64,000 nt of DNA from Streptomyces sp. NBC_00539 (lineage in GTDB: Bacteria > Actinomycetota > Actinomycetes > Streptomycetales > Streptomycetaceae), in NCBI RefSeq assembly GCF_036346105.1, contig NZ_CP107811.1, positions 5,041,501 through 5,105,500 on the forward strand. The letters run 5' to 3'. The position numbers were made by a program, and so were the translations under genes. This document shows positions 8,272 through 20,830 of this stretch, piece after piece (the first letter of the stretch is position 1; the number at the start of each line of letters is the position of its first letter). The notes beneath the pieces were generated by a model. That model searched no databases and was not told where the DNA came from. It saw nothing but the letters and a program-made list of their open reading frames with translations.

Positions 8272-9300
8272 ATGAAGGTCGGAGTGCTGACGGGCGGCGG
8301 CGACTGCCCGGGGCTCAACGCGGTCATCCGGGGCGTCGTGCGCAAGGGCGTCCAGGAGTACGGCTACCGGTTCGTCGGGTTCAAGGACGGCTGGCGCGGG
8401 CCGGTCGAAGGGGACACCGTCCCGCTCGACATCGCCGCGGTACGCGGGATCCTGCCGCGGGGAGGGACCATCCTCGGCTCCTCGCGCACCAACCCGTTCA
8501 AGCAGGAGAACGGGGTCCGGCGGATCAAGGAGAACCTCGCCAAGTACGAGGTCGAGGCCCTCGTGGCGATCGGCGGCGAGGACACCCTGGGCGTGGCGGC
8601 GCGGCTGTTCGAGGAGTACGGCGTCCCGTGCGTCGGGGTGCCGAAGACCATCGACAACGACCTGTCGGCGACCGACTACACCTTCGGCTTCGACACCGCC
8701 GTCGGCATCGCCACCGAGGCCATCGACCGGTTGCACACCACGGCCGAGTCCCACATGCGGGTCCTGGTCGTCGAGGTGATGGGGCGCCACGCGGGCTGGA
8801 TCGCCCTGCACTCGGGCCTGGCGGGCGGCGCCAACGTCATCCTCATCCCCGAGCAGCGCTTCGACATGGACAAGGTGTGCGCCTGGGTGACCTCCCGCTT
8901 CAAGTCGAGCTACGCGCCGATCGTGGTCGTCGCGGAGGGGGCCATGCCCAAGGACGGGGAGATGGTCCTCAAGGACGCCACGAAGGACTCCTTCGGGCAC
9001 GTCCGGCTGTCGGGCGTCGGCGAGTGGCTGGCCAAGGAGATCGAGGCGCGGACCGGCAAGGAGGCCCGTACGACGGTGCTCGGCCACATCCAGCGCGGTG
9101 GCACGCCCAGCGCCTTCGACCGCTGGCTCGCCACCCGCTTCGGGCTGCACGCCATCGACGCGGTGCGCGACGGCGACTTCGGCAAGATGGTCGCCCTCAA
9201 GGGCACCGACATCATCCGGGTCCCCATCATCGAGGCCACCTCGAAGCTCAAGACGGTGGACCCGGCGCTGTACGAGGAGGCGGGGGTCTTCTTCGGCTGA
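8272..9300 (+). CDS. pfkA: 6-phosphofructokinase
   Basis: Phosphorylates fructose 6-phosphate in glycolysis. The 342-residue protein has GGGDCPGLNAVIRG near the N-terminus, GSSRTNPF, the phosphoryl-donor loop GGEDT, the catalytic PKTIDNDLSATDYTFGFDTA and the sugar-binding MGRHAGWIA. It belongs to the actinobacterial branch that includes both ATP- and PPi-dependent enzymes. Asp in GGED (Gly104 of E. coli PfkA) and Lys in PKTIDND (Gly124) are the residues associated with PPi use, so the donor needs testing. The ATG at 8272 has GAAGGGA six bases upstream; an in-frame GTG at 8254 lacks one. Confidence 0.92.
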   Translation: MKVGVLTGGGDCPGLNAVIRGVVRKGVQEYGYRFVGFKDGWRGPVEGDTVPLDIAAVRGILPRGGTILGSSRTNPFKQENGVRRIKENLAKYEVEALVAIGGEDTLGVAARLFEEYGVPCVGVPKTIDNDLSATDYTFGFDTAVGIATEAIDRLHTTAESHMRVLVVEVMGRHAGWIALHSGLAGGANVILIPEQRFDMDKVCAWVTSRFKSSYAPIVVVAEGAMPKDGEMVLKDATKDSFGHVRLSGVGEWLAKEIEARTGKEARTTVLGHIQRGGTPSAFDRWLATRFGLHAIDAVRDGDFGKMVALKGTDIIRVPIIEATSKLKTVDPALYEEAGVFFG

Positions 9301-9397
9301 CGCGCCGCCGCGGCGCCCCGCACCCGCCGTTCGGGTCACGTTCACCCGCCGGCCGGTCGGGAACCGGTGGCCGGCCCCCGAGGGCGGTCCGCGGGGT

Positions 9398-9429
9398 CCC
9401 GGCCCACCGCCGGGCGGCGGTGGGCCGGG
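9398..9429. terminator. Bidirectional hairpin between pfkA and trpEG
   Basis: Perfect 14-bp arms (CCCGGCCCACCGCC / GGCGGTGGGCCGGG) with a 4-base loop between the convergent 3' ends of pfkA and trpEG. It probably stops transcription in both directions. Confidence 0.65.
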
Positions 9430-9466
9430 GCGGCGGGTGAGCCGGGCCCCCCGGCTCCGGCGGGGA

Positions 9467-11350
9467 CTACGCCGGGGCGCCGGTGCGGACGGACGACAGG
9501 AGCCCGCCCAGCAGCTGCGCGCCGCGCAGGGTCAGGACCGACTCCGGGTGGAACTGGACCCCCGCGAAGCCCGACGCCGAGCGCAGGGCGTGGACCTCAC
9601 CGCTCGCGGGGTCCCGGGCCACCTCGATCCCGCGCGCCGAGAGCCGCGCCGCGTCCTGGGCGGAGCACCGCGCGGTGTACGTGTTGTAGAACCCGACCAC
9701 CTCCGGGGCCCCGAACAGGTCGATCCGTGTCTGCGCCCCCTGCGCCGGCTCCGCCTTGCGCACCAGCGGCAGCCCCAGCTCGGCGGCCAGCAGTTCGTGC
9801 CCCAGGCAGACCCCGAGCAGGCCGCCCCGGTGGCCGGCCAGGAGGTCCGCCGCCAGGGCGCGCAGCGCCCGCATCTTCGGGTCCCCGGGATCCGCCGGGT
9901 TCCCCGGGCCGGGGCCCAGGACGACGGGGCCCTCCCAGGCCAGGGCCGCCGCGCGCAGCCCCGGGTCGTCGAAGCGGCGTACCGTCACCTCCAGCCCGGT
10001 CACCCGCAGGACGTGGGCCAGCATCGCCGTGAAGGTGTCCTCCCCGTCGACCACCAGCGCGTGGCCCGAGCTCACCGGGGGCCGCTCCTGCATCCGCAGC
10101 CAGAACGGCGCCAGGTCCTCGCGCCGGGCGGCGAGGGCCGCCCGCACCCGGGGATCGGAGCCGAGTGCGGCCGCGGCAGGCTCCGGGCGGGGCGCCGCCG
10201 GACGGACCCCGAGGGCCGCCAGCACGCCCGCCGCCTTGGCGTGGGTCTCCGCCACCTCGGCCGCCGGGTCGGAGTGCCGCACCAGCGTCGCCCCGACGGG
10301 CACGCGCAGGGTCCCGTCCGGCGCGATGTCGGCGGTGCGGATCAGGATGGGGGAGTCCAGCGTCTGCGCCCCGGCGGCGTCCCGTCCCAGCAGCGCGAGG
10401 GCGCCCGCGTAGTAGCCGCGGCCGCCGCTCTCGTACCGTTCGATCACCCGGCAGGCGTTCTGCACGGGCGAGCCGGTCACCGTCGCCGCGAACATCGTCT
10501 CCCGCAGCACCTCCCGCACGTCCAGCGAGGAGCGCCCGCGCAGCTCGTACTCGGTGTGCGCGAGGTGCGCCATCTCCTTGAGCCGGGGCCCGACCACGAC
10601 ACCGCCCATGTCGCCGACCGTGCACATCATCTTGAGCTCCTCGTCGACCACCATCGACAGCTCCTCGGTCTCCTTGCGGTCGCCGAGGAACGCGAGGAGC
10701 GACCCGGCGGTCGGCCCCCCGGCCGGGTAGCGGTACGTCCCGCTGATCGGGTTCATCACGACCGTCCCGCCGGACATCCGGACGTGCACCTCCGGGCTGG
10801 CGCCGACCAGCGTGCGCTCCCCGGTGTGCACCACGTACGTCCAGTACGCGCCCCGCTCGCCCAGCAGCAGCCGCCGGAACAGGGCGAGGGCGTCGGCGCG
10901 CCCGAAGCCCTCGATCCGGCCCTCGTAGGTGCGCCGGATGACGAAGTTCGCGCCCTCGCCGCGCCCGATCTCGTCCCGGATCACCCGCTCCACGGTGTCG
11001 GCGTACTCCTCGTCGGGGACGTCGAAGCCGCCGCCCTCGACCCGCACCGGGTGGTCCGGCAGCGCGGCCAGTGCCTCGGCGAGCGGGACCTCGTAGGCCT
11101 CCTCGGCGGCCAGCACGCCGAGCGGGGTCCCGTCGTCGCGCACGTCGAACCCGCGCTCGCGGATCTGCCGGAACGGCACCAGGGCGAGGGTGGGCAGCTC
11201 CCGTACGGGCAGGTCGGCGAGGCGCTCGGACTCGTGGACCGGGCCGATCAGCACCTCGACGGTGTCGTGGTCGCGGCCGGGCGTCCGGCGGCGCAGCAGG
11301 GCGAACGGCGGGCAGGACTCGTCCAGCAGGCGGCTGAGGTCCGTGGTCAT
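9467..11350 (-). CDS. trpEG: Fused anthranilate synthase, TrpE and TrpG domains
   Basis: Converts chorismate plus glutamine to anthranilate, the first step of tryptophan synthesis. The 627-residue protein joins a chorismate-utilising domain (residues ~1-420, with NPISGTYRYPAGG and a C-terminal QNACRVIERYESGGRGYYAG) to a class I glutamine amidotransferase (from ~435). The amidotransferase has the nucleophile Cys in LLGVCLGHE and the catalytic His-Glu in FHPES. Such fusions occur in tryptophan and in phenazine-type pathways; the Trp-codon leader upstream supports the former. The ATG at 11350 follows a GGAAGGA-type ribosome site. Confidence 0.92.
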   Translation of the reverse strand: MTTDLSRLLDESCPPFALLRRRTPGRDHDTVEVLIGPVHESERLADLPVRELPTLALVPFRQIRERGFDVRDDGTPLGVLAAEEAYEVPLAEALAALPDHPVRVEGGGFDVPDEEYADTVERVIRDEIGRGEGANFVIRRTYEGRIEGFGRADALALFRRLLLGERGAYWTYVVHTGERTLVGASPEVHVRMSGGTVVMNPISGTYRYPAGGPTAGSLLAFLGDRKETEELSMVVDEELKMMCTVGDMGGVVVGPRLKEMAHLAHTEYELRGRSSLDVREVLRETMFAATVTGSPVQNACRVIERYESGGRGYYAGALALLGRDAAGAQTLDSPILIRTADIAPDGTLRVPVGATLVRHSDPAAEVAETHAKAAGVLAALGVRPAAPRPEPAAAALGSDPRVRAALAARREDLAPFWLRMQERPPVSSGHALVVDGEDTFTAMLAHVLRVTGLEVTVRRFDDPGLRAAALAWEGPVVLGPGPGNPADPGDPKMRALRALAADLLAGHRGGLLGVCLGHELLAAELGLPLVRKAEPAQGAQTRIDLFGAPEVVGFYNTYTARCSAQDAARLSARGIEVARDPASGEVHALRSASGFAGVQFHPESVLTLRGAQLLGGLLSSVRTGAPA

Positions 11351-11400
11351 GGGGGTGGGCGTCCTTCCGGAGGGAGGGGCGCCCCGCGTCCGAAAACGCC

Positions 11401-11426
11401 GAAGGCCGCCCCTCGGGGCGGCCTTC
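11401..11426 (-). terminator. trp attenuator terminator
   Basis: GAAGGCCGCCCC pairs perfectly with GGGGCGGCCTTC, and on the minus strand the hairpin is followed by GGCGTTTTCG. It lies between the Trp leader peptide and trpEG, where an attenuator is expected: a ribosome stalled at the Trp codons would favour an alternative fold and read-through. Confidence 0.75.
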
Positions 11427-11442
11427 GTGTCGCTCGTGTGGT

Positions 11443-11511
11443 TTACGTACGCGCGAGGAGTGGGCCGCCGGGAGCGGGCCACCACCAGTTCTGGTTCACG
11501 TGCGCGTACAT
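11443..11511 (-). CDS. trpL: trp operon leader peptide
   Basis: A 22-residue reading frame, too short for routine gene calling, starts MYAHVNQN, continues with three consecutive tryptophan codons (residues 9-11) and ends LLART. It precedes a terminator hairpin and trpEG on the same strand. This is the arrangement of ribosome-mediated transcription attenuation, described for trpE in Streptomyces. AGGG lies about eight bases before the ATG. Confidence 0.85.
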   Translation of the reverse strand: MYAHVNQNWWWPAPGGPLLART

Positions 11512-11622
11512 GCCGCAGACCCTAGCCCACGCCCCGCCGGAGGCGCAGCCTCCGGACCGCGTCCCCCATATCCGGAGACACCCGTCTCACCAAATGGGCA
11601 TCGGGCTGGACGTCGCGTGTGA

Positions 11623-12996
<1,374 letters not shown>

Positions 12997-13052
12997 GCGG
13001 CTCGCGCGGGCTCGTGCGAGGCTCGTGAGCGGGCCGTGAGTGGCTCGTGACG

Positions 13053-13085
13053 GTGGGGCGCGGATCGATGTGATCCGCGCCCCAC
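13053..13085 (+). terminator. Hairpin terminator after DAHP synthase
   Basis: Fourteen-bp perfect arms GTGGGGCGCGGATC / GATCCGCGCCCCAC with a 5-base loop, 57 bases after the stop codon. It insulates the gene from the iron-regulated bfd promoter that follows. Confidence 0.7.
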
Positions 13086-13102
13086 TGTCGTATCCGGGTC
13101 TT

Positions 13103-13121
13103 TTAGGGGAGCCTCACCTTA
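13103..13121 (+). promoter_or_regulatory. Iron box 1 (DmdR/IdeR-type operator)
   Basis: TTAGGGGAGCCTCACCTTA is a 19-bp partial palindrome close to the actinobacterial iron-box consensus TTAGGTTAGGCTCACCTAA. It lies 72 bases before the bfd start and 8 bases before a second box. Confidence 0.6.
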
Positions 13122-13128
13122 GGTACGG

Positions 13129-13147
13129 TTAGGTAAGCCTCACCGAA
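13129..13147 (+). promoter_or_regulatory. Iron box 2 (DmdR/IdeR-type operator)
   Basis: TTAGGTAAGCCTCACCGAA matches the iron-box consensus at about 16 of 19 positions. Together with box 1 it predicts binding of the Fe-loaded DmdR/IdeR repressor in front of bfd. Confidence 0.75.
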
Positions 13148-13192
13148 TAGGAGTGGCTGTCCGACCCAGTCCATTCCCGGGAGGTGAACCGC

Positions 13193-13450
13193 GTGTACGT
13201 CTGCTCGTGCTTCGGGATCACCGACAAGCAGGTCAAGGAACACGCGGAGGCCGGGGCCTGCACCCCCCGGCAGATCGCCTCGGCCACCAAGGCCGGAACC
13301 GACTGCGGCTCCTGCGTCCGCACCATCCAGGGCCTCCTCGGCCGTGGCGCGTGCCCGCGGCGCGAGCTGCTGGATACGGGCCGGACGGCTGCCGTCCTGG
13401 CTGCGGAGCCCGTGCCGGCCGCCGAGCCGGTGCTCGCCGACGCTGCCTGA
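13193..13450 (+). CDS. bfd: Bacterioferritin-associated ferredoxin ([2Fe-2S] BFD domain)
   Basis: 85-residue protein with the BFD cysteine pattern C4-x-C6 ... C38-x2-C41, which binds a [2Fe-2S] cluster. In other bacteria Bfd reduces the core of bacterioferritin to release iron. An Ala/Pro/Glu-rich tail follows. GTG at 13193 is preferred because GGGAGG at 13179-13184 is correctly spaced; the GTG at 13184 overlaps that motif. It is convergent with bfr, and tandem iron boxes upstream fit expression under iron limitation. Confidence 0.88.
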   Translation: MYVCSCFGITDKQVKEHAEAGACTPRQIASATKAGTDCGSCVRTIQGLLGRGACPRRELLDTGRTAAVLAAEPVPAAEPVLADAA

Positions 13451-13485
13451 CGGCCCGGGACGGCCCGGGGCGGCCCGTGCGGGGC

Positions 13486-13965
13486 TCAGCTCTCCGGCTG
13501 CTCGATCTGCTGCGCGATGTACAGCGGCTCGCCGATGCTCTCGATGAGCTCCAGCTGCGTGTCGAGGTAGTCGATGTGGTGCTCCTCGTCCGCCAGGATC
13601 TCCTCGAAGAGGCGGGCGGAGGTGACGTCACCCTTGCCGCGCATGACCTCGATGCCGCGCCGCAGGCGGTCGATCGCCTCGACCTCGACCTGCCGGTCCG
13701 CCTGGAACATCTCCGTCAGGGTCTGGCCGACGCGCACGTGGAAGAGGCGCTGGTAATTGGGCAGCCCGTCGAGCATGAGGATGCGCTCGGTGATCTTGTC
13801 CGCGTGCTTCATCTCGTCGATGGACTCGGCACGGGTGTAGTGGGCGAGCTTCGTCCAGCCCTTGTTGTCCTGGATGCGGTAGTGCAGCCAGTACTGGTTG
13901 ATGGCCGTGAGCTCACCGGTCAGCTGCTCGTTGAGAAACTCAAGGACCTCGGGGTCGCCCTGCAT
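13486..13965 (-). CDS. bfr: Bacterioferritin
   Basis: Haem-containing 24-mer iron store. The 159-residue chain shows all ferroxidase ligands at canonical positions (Glu18, Glu51, His54, Glu94, Glu127, His130) and the haem-ligating Met52 in DEMKHADK. The ATG at 13965 follows GGAAGGAG; a TTG at 13983 would add six residues and overlap that ribosome site. The convergent neighbour bfd supplies electrons for iron release, so this pair forms an iron storage and release module. I see no iron box in front of bfr. Confidence 0.95.
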   Translation of the reverse strand: MQGDPEVLEFLNEQLTGELTAINQYWLHYRIQDNKGWTKLAHYTRAESIDEMKHADKITERILMLDGLPNYQRLFHVRVGQTLTEMFQADRQVEVEAIDRLRRGIEVMRGKGDVTSARLFEEILADEEHHIDYLDTQLELIESIGEPLYIAQQIEQPES

Positions 13966-14134
13966 CGCGAAGGCTCCTTCCAAGCAATGTCAGCTTGTGA
14001 CTGGGCAGTGCGCGCATCCTTCCACCGTCACCCAGGGCCGTCCAGTAAGTGCCTCCTTAGTCGGAGTTGCCGTGACTTGTCGGAATCGGCCGGGGCGGTC
14101 ATGACCACCCCGCGACGTCTGTCACCATGGAGGC

Positions 14135-14767
14135 ATGGGTCAGCCGGTGAGCCGGGAATTTCCGGGAGCAGAGCAGTTCGAGCTCCCTCCGGGGCAGCGG
14201 TTGCAGCGGGGCTGGCCGGTCACCCACTACGGGCCGGTACCCAAGTTCAAGCCCGAACGCTGGGAGTTCCGCGTCTTCGGGGCCACGGCCGACGGGGAAA
14301 AGCACTGCTGGAACCACGAGGAATTCACGGCCCTGCCGTTCGAATCGGTCGTGGCGGACCTGCACTGCGTGACGAAGTTCAGCATGCCGGGGGCCGAATG
14401 GGGCGGGGTGCTCGCGCGTACCGTCCTGGAACTGGCCCCGCCGGCGCCGCAGGTCACGCATGTGATGGTGTGGGCCGAGTACGGGTTCAGCTCGAACATG
14501 CGACTGGCTGATTTCGCCTCCGAGCGGACCGTCTTCGCCACCCATCAGGGTGGCGAACTCCTGACCGCCGAGCACGGTTTCCCGCTGCGGCTCGTGGTGC
14601 CGCACCTGTACGCCTGGAAGGGGCCCAAGTGGGTCCGGGGCGTGGAGTACATGACCGCCGACCGGCGGGGCTTCTGGGAGGAGCGGGGGTACCACAACAT
14701 CGGCGACCCCTGGCGCGAGCAGCGCTACTCGTACCAGGAGGAGCCGGGCGACGGGCCCGACATATAG
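14135..14767 (+). CDS. Molybdopterin-dependent oxidoreductase (sulfite oxidase fold)
   Basis: 210 residues that resemble the oxidoreductase molybdopterin-binding domain. Residues ~20-190 contain WEFRVFG, LPFESVVADLHCVTKFS with a Cys in the position of the Mo-ligating thiolate, FPLRLVVPHLYAWKGPKWVRGVEYM and a C-terminal FWEERGYHNIGDPW. There is no twin-arginine or Sec signal, so it is probably cytoplasmic, unlike MsrP. The substrate is not predictable. No molybdopterin synthesis gene lies nearby. Confidence 0.8.
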   Translation: MGQPVSREFPGAEQFELPPGQRLQRGWPVTHYGPVPKFKPERWEFRVFGATADGEKHCWNHEEFTALPFESVVADLHCVTKFSMPGAEWGGVLARTVLELAPPAPQVTHVMVWAEYGFSSNMRLADFASERTVFATHQGGELLTAEHGFPLRLVVPHLYAWKGPKWVRGVEYMTADRRGFWEERGYHNIGDPWREQRYSYQEEPGDGPDI

Positions 14768-14788
14768 GCCCTGCCGCCCTGCCGTCCT

Positions 14789-14814
14789 GCCGCCCCGCCG
14801 TCCTCCGGGGCGGC
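14789..14814. terminator. Bidirectional hairpin between convergent genes
   Basis: Nine-bp arms GCCGCCCCG / CGGGGCGGC with an 8-base loop, between the molybdopterin oxidoreductase stop and the DUF4396 gene stop. Confidence 0.5.
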
Positions 14815-14818
14815 CCGC

Positions 14819-15397
14819 TCAGTGGTGGTACTGGTGGACGACCGCGTGCCCCTTGCCGCGGCCGATCATCCACTTGTTGACCGGGGTGGTGATGACGAAG
14901 GCGAGCGCGAGGGAGAGCGCGAGCGCCGTCCAGAACAGCGCGTCCTGGAGCTGGGCGTCCATCGCGCCCGGCCACAGTGCGATCACACCGTTGTCGACCA
15001 GTTCCATCACGGCGATGGAGAGGGTGTCGGCGGCCAGCGCCACCCGGACGGCCGTACGCAGGTCCACGCCCGCGCCGAGGATCCCGCGCAGGGTGAGCGC
15101 GTAGCCGAAGAAGAACGCGAGGACGATGGCCGCGATCATCGTGGCCAGGTTGCCCCAGCCGAGCGCGGTGCCGATGATCATGCCGAGTACCTCGCCGATG
15201 GCGCAGCCGGTGAGGCAGTGGAGGGTGGCCTTGGCGGCCATGGCCCAGGTGACGGTGCCGTCGTGGTGGCTGGTGTGGCTTGCATGGCCGTTGTGGCCGT
15301 TGTGGCCGTCATGGCCGCCGTGGCTGTCGTGGTCGCTGTGGTGCTCGTGGCCGGCGTGTGCCTCGTGGTCGGCGTGCCCGTGATGCGAGTGGTTCAT
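14819..15397 (-). CDS. DUF4396 membrane protein with His-rich N-terminus
   Basis: 192 residues. The first ~45 are extremely rich in His (HSHHGHADHEAHAGHEHHSD-type runs), a probable metal-binding tail. Four hydrophobic helices follow at roughly 65-85, 88-108, 118-140 and 155-175. I recognise the DUF4396 family, whose function is unknown. A CsoR-type copper box lies 51-67 bases upstream, so the gene is likely induced by copper. The protein ends HQYHH. A role in copper binding or export is inference from these two features. Confidence 0.8.
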   Translation of the reverse strand: MNHSHHGHADHEAHAGHEHHSDHDSHGGHDGHNGHNGHASHTSHHDGTVTWAMAAKATLHCLTGCAIGEVLGMIIGTALGWGNLATMIAAIVLAFFFGYALTLRGILGAGVDLRTAVRVALAADTLSIAVMELVDNGVIALWPGAMDAQLQDALFWTALALSLALAFVITTPVNKWMIGRGKGHAVVHQYHH

Positions 15398-15447
15398 CGC
15401 AGCCCCCTGTGAACGTCGGATTACGGTCCTGCGGGTAGCAGAACCGT

Positions 15448-15464
15448 ATACCCCCCAGGGGTAT
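15448..15464 (-). promoter_or_regulatory. CsoR-like copper operator
   Basis: ATACCCC-CCA-GGGGTAT is a perfect 7+3+7 inverted repeat. It matches the G-tract operators of copper-sensing CsoR repressors (TACCCC...GGGGTA). It lies between the nfo stop and the DUF4396 start, where only the DUF4396 promoter is expected. Confidence 0.7.
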
Positions 15465-15475
15465 TCCCCAACGTC

Positions 15476-16396
15476 TTATGCGTGGGCGCCGCGGAGCTCC
15501 TTCAACAGTGCCACGTCCGCGGCGTGGCCCTCCTTGCCGCCCGGCGTCTCGATGATCAGCGGCACACCCTCCGTCGCGGGGTGCGAGAACAGCTCGCCGA
15601 ACGCCTCCCGCCCGATGTGCCCCTGGCCGATGTTCGCGTGGCGGTCCTTGTGGGCGCCGACGCCTTCCTTGGAGTCGTTGGCGTGGATCAGCTTGAGCCG
15701 GCCCCCGCCCACCGTGTCCACCAGCAGGTCCAGCGTCTGCTTGACGCCGCCGGGCTCCGCGAGGTCGTGCCCGGCCGCGAAGATGTGGCAGGTGTCCAGG
15801 CAGATGCCGAGCTTCGGGTGGTGGTCGAGGGCCTCGAAGTACGGGCCGAAGTCCCAGGTGCGCGAGCACAGCGAGGAACCCTGCCCGGCCGTGGACTCCA
15901 GCAGCAGGAACGGGTCGTCGTCGTGCGTCAGCTCCTCCAGCAGCGGCAGCATGTACTGCCTGACCTGCGCGTACGCCACTTCGCGCGGACGCCCGCCGGT
16001 GGCCGAGCCAGTGTGCACGACCACCCCGAGCGCCCCGATCGCACGGGCGCGGCGCAGCGAGTGCCGCAGGGACTCCACCGACCTCTCGACGGTCGCCCCG
16101 GTGTGCGAGCCGAAGTTGATCAGGTACGGCGCGTGGACGTAGGCCGGAACGGACCCGTCCGCGCACTGGGCCCGGAACTGTTCGTCCTGCGCCGGATTGC
16201 CGGCCGGGGTGGCCCATCCGCGGGGGTTGGCCACGAAGACCTGGACGGCCTCGGCGCCCATCTCACGCGCGTAGGTCAGGCCGACCGAGGCCAGCCCGCC
16301 GGCCACGGGGACGTGCCCGCCCACCGGGTTGCGGCGCGCCACGCGCTGCTCGGCCCGCTCGTCGGCGCCCGCGTCGGCGCTCCCTTCGGTGTGCAC
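15476..16396 (-). CDS. nfo: Endonuclease IV (deoxyribonuclease IV, AP endonuclease)
   Basis: Cleaves DNA 5' of abasic sites in base excision repair using a trinuclear zinc site. The 306-residue TIM barrel shows VHTGS, LLLESTAGQGSS (Glu ligand), GICLDTCHIFAAGHDL (Asp and His ligands), LIHANDSKEGVGAHKDRHANIGQGHIG and a C-terminal IIETPG. The GTG start directly abuts the stop of the PASTA kinase gene, with AAGGGG six bases upstream, so the two are in one operon. The first ~25 residues are a non-conserved extension. Confidence 0.92.
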   Translation of the reverse strand: MHTEGSADAGADERAEQRVARRNPVGGHVPVAGGLASVGLTYAREMGAEAVQVFVANPRGWATPAGNPAQDEQFRAQCADGSVPAYVHAPYLINFGSHTGATVERSVESLRHSLRRARAIGALGVVVHTGSATGGRPREVAYAQVRQYMLPLLEELTHDDDPFLLLESTAGQGSSLCSRTWDFGPYFEALDHHPKLGICLDTCHIFAAGHDLAEPGGVKQTLDLLVDTVGGGRLKLIHANDSKEGVGAHKDRHANIGQGHIGREAFGELFSHPATEGVPLIIETPGGKEGHAADVALLKELRGAHA

Positions 16397-18301
<1,905 letters not shown>

Positions 18302-18307
18302 CCGGGG

Positions 18308-18313
18308 ATTCTA
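18308..18313 (-). promoter_or_regulatory. -10 element of the PASTA kinase gene
   Basis: Reads TAGAAT on the minus strand, a full match to the Streptomyces TAGRRT -10. It is six bases from the GTG start, so transcription would begin at or next to the start codon. Confidence 0.55.
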
Positions 18314-18450
18314 CGAGCCCCCGCCGTGCCGCCGGGCGGGGGCGTAGGGGTTGCAGCGCAGCTGTGACGTCCGCCGCCCGGCCGGGCCGGGAAACCCGGC
18401 CCCGCCGGCCCGCGCCTCGAACGCCGATCGGGGCCGGTCCAGGAGCGCCC

Positions 18451-20629
<2,179 letters not shown>

Positions 20630-20643
20630 GGGCGTCCAGCCCC

Positions 20644-20730
20644 TCCCTTCGCCGGCATGACCCGGATCAGGTTCGTACGGTCGGAGGCCGGCCAGCCTCC
20701 CTCTCAGCCCGGTGCGCCCGGACTCCCGCG
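20644..20730 (-). promoter_or_regulatory. TPP riboswitch (THI element)
   Basis: On the minus strand the leader contains the conserved pieces in order: GGGAGTCCGG, GCTGAGAGGG (at 20708-20699), then CGACCGTACGAACCTGATCCGG (ACCTGATCCGG at 20672-20662) and GTCATGCCGGCGAAGGGAGG. The ribosome-binding purines of thiO lie at the 3' edge, so thiamine pyrophosphate binding probably blocks translation of thiO-thiS-thiG. Confidence 0.93.
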
Positions 20731-20745
20731 ATAGGTACGGTGGCC

Positions 20746-20751
20746 AGACTA
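20746..20751 (-). promoter_or_regulatory. Probable -10 of the thi operon
   Basis: TAGTCT on the minus strand lies 16 bases before the riboswitch core. A TTACCC stretch 17 bases further upstream is a weak -35. Confidence 0.4.
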
Positions 20752-20817
20752 ACCCCGGTGGGCATGCCGGGTAAGGCTGCCTCCCCCGGGCCTGTTCCTG
20801 ATGAAACGTCAGCTGAT

Positions 20818-20823
20818 TAGGCT
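20818..20823 (+). promoter_or_regulatory. -10 of the reductase gene (leaderless)
   Basis: TAGGCT ends seven bases before the GTG at 20831. This spacing places the transcription start at the start codon and supports the GTG as initiator. Confidence 0.45.
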
Positions 20824-20830
20824 GGGCGGC

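Noticed and set aside
6715-9345. 876-codon minus-strand open frame opposite macS, macR and pfkA
   Set aside because: Composition is Arg/Gly/Asp-rich without domains, and three well-supported genes occupy the plus strand.
13451-13485. GC-rich stretch between bfd and bfr as a terminator
   Set aside because: Repeated CGGCCCGGG words but no stable, correctly spaced stem could be drawn with confidence.
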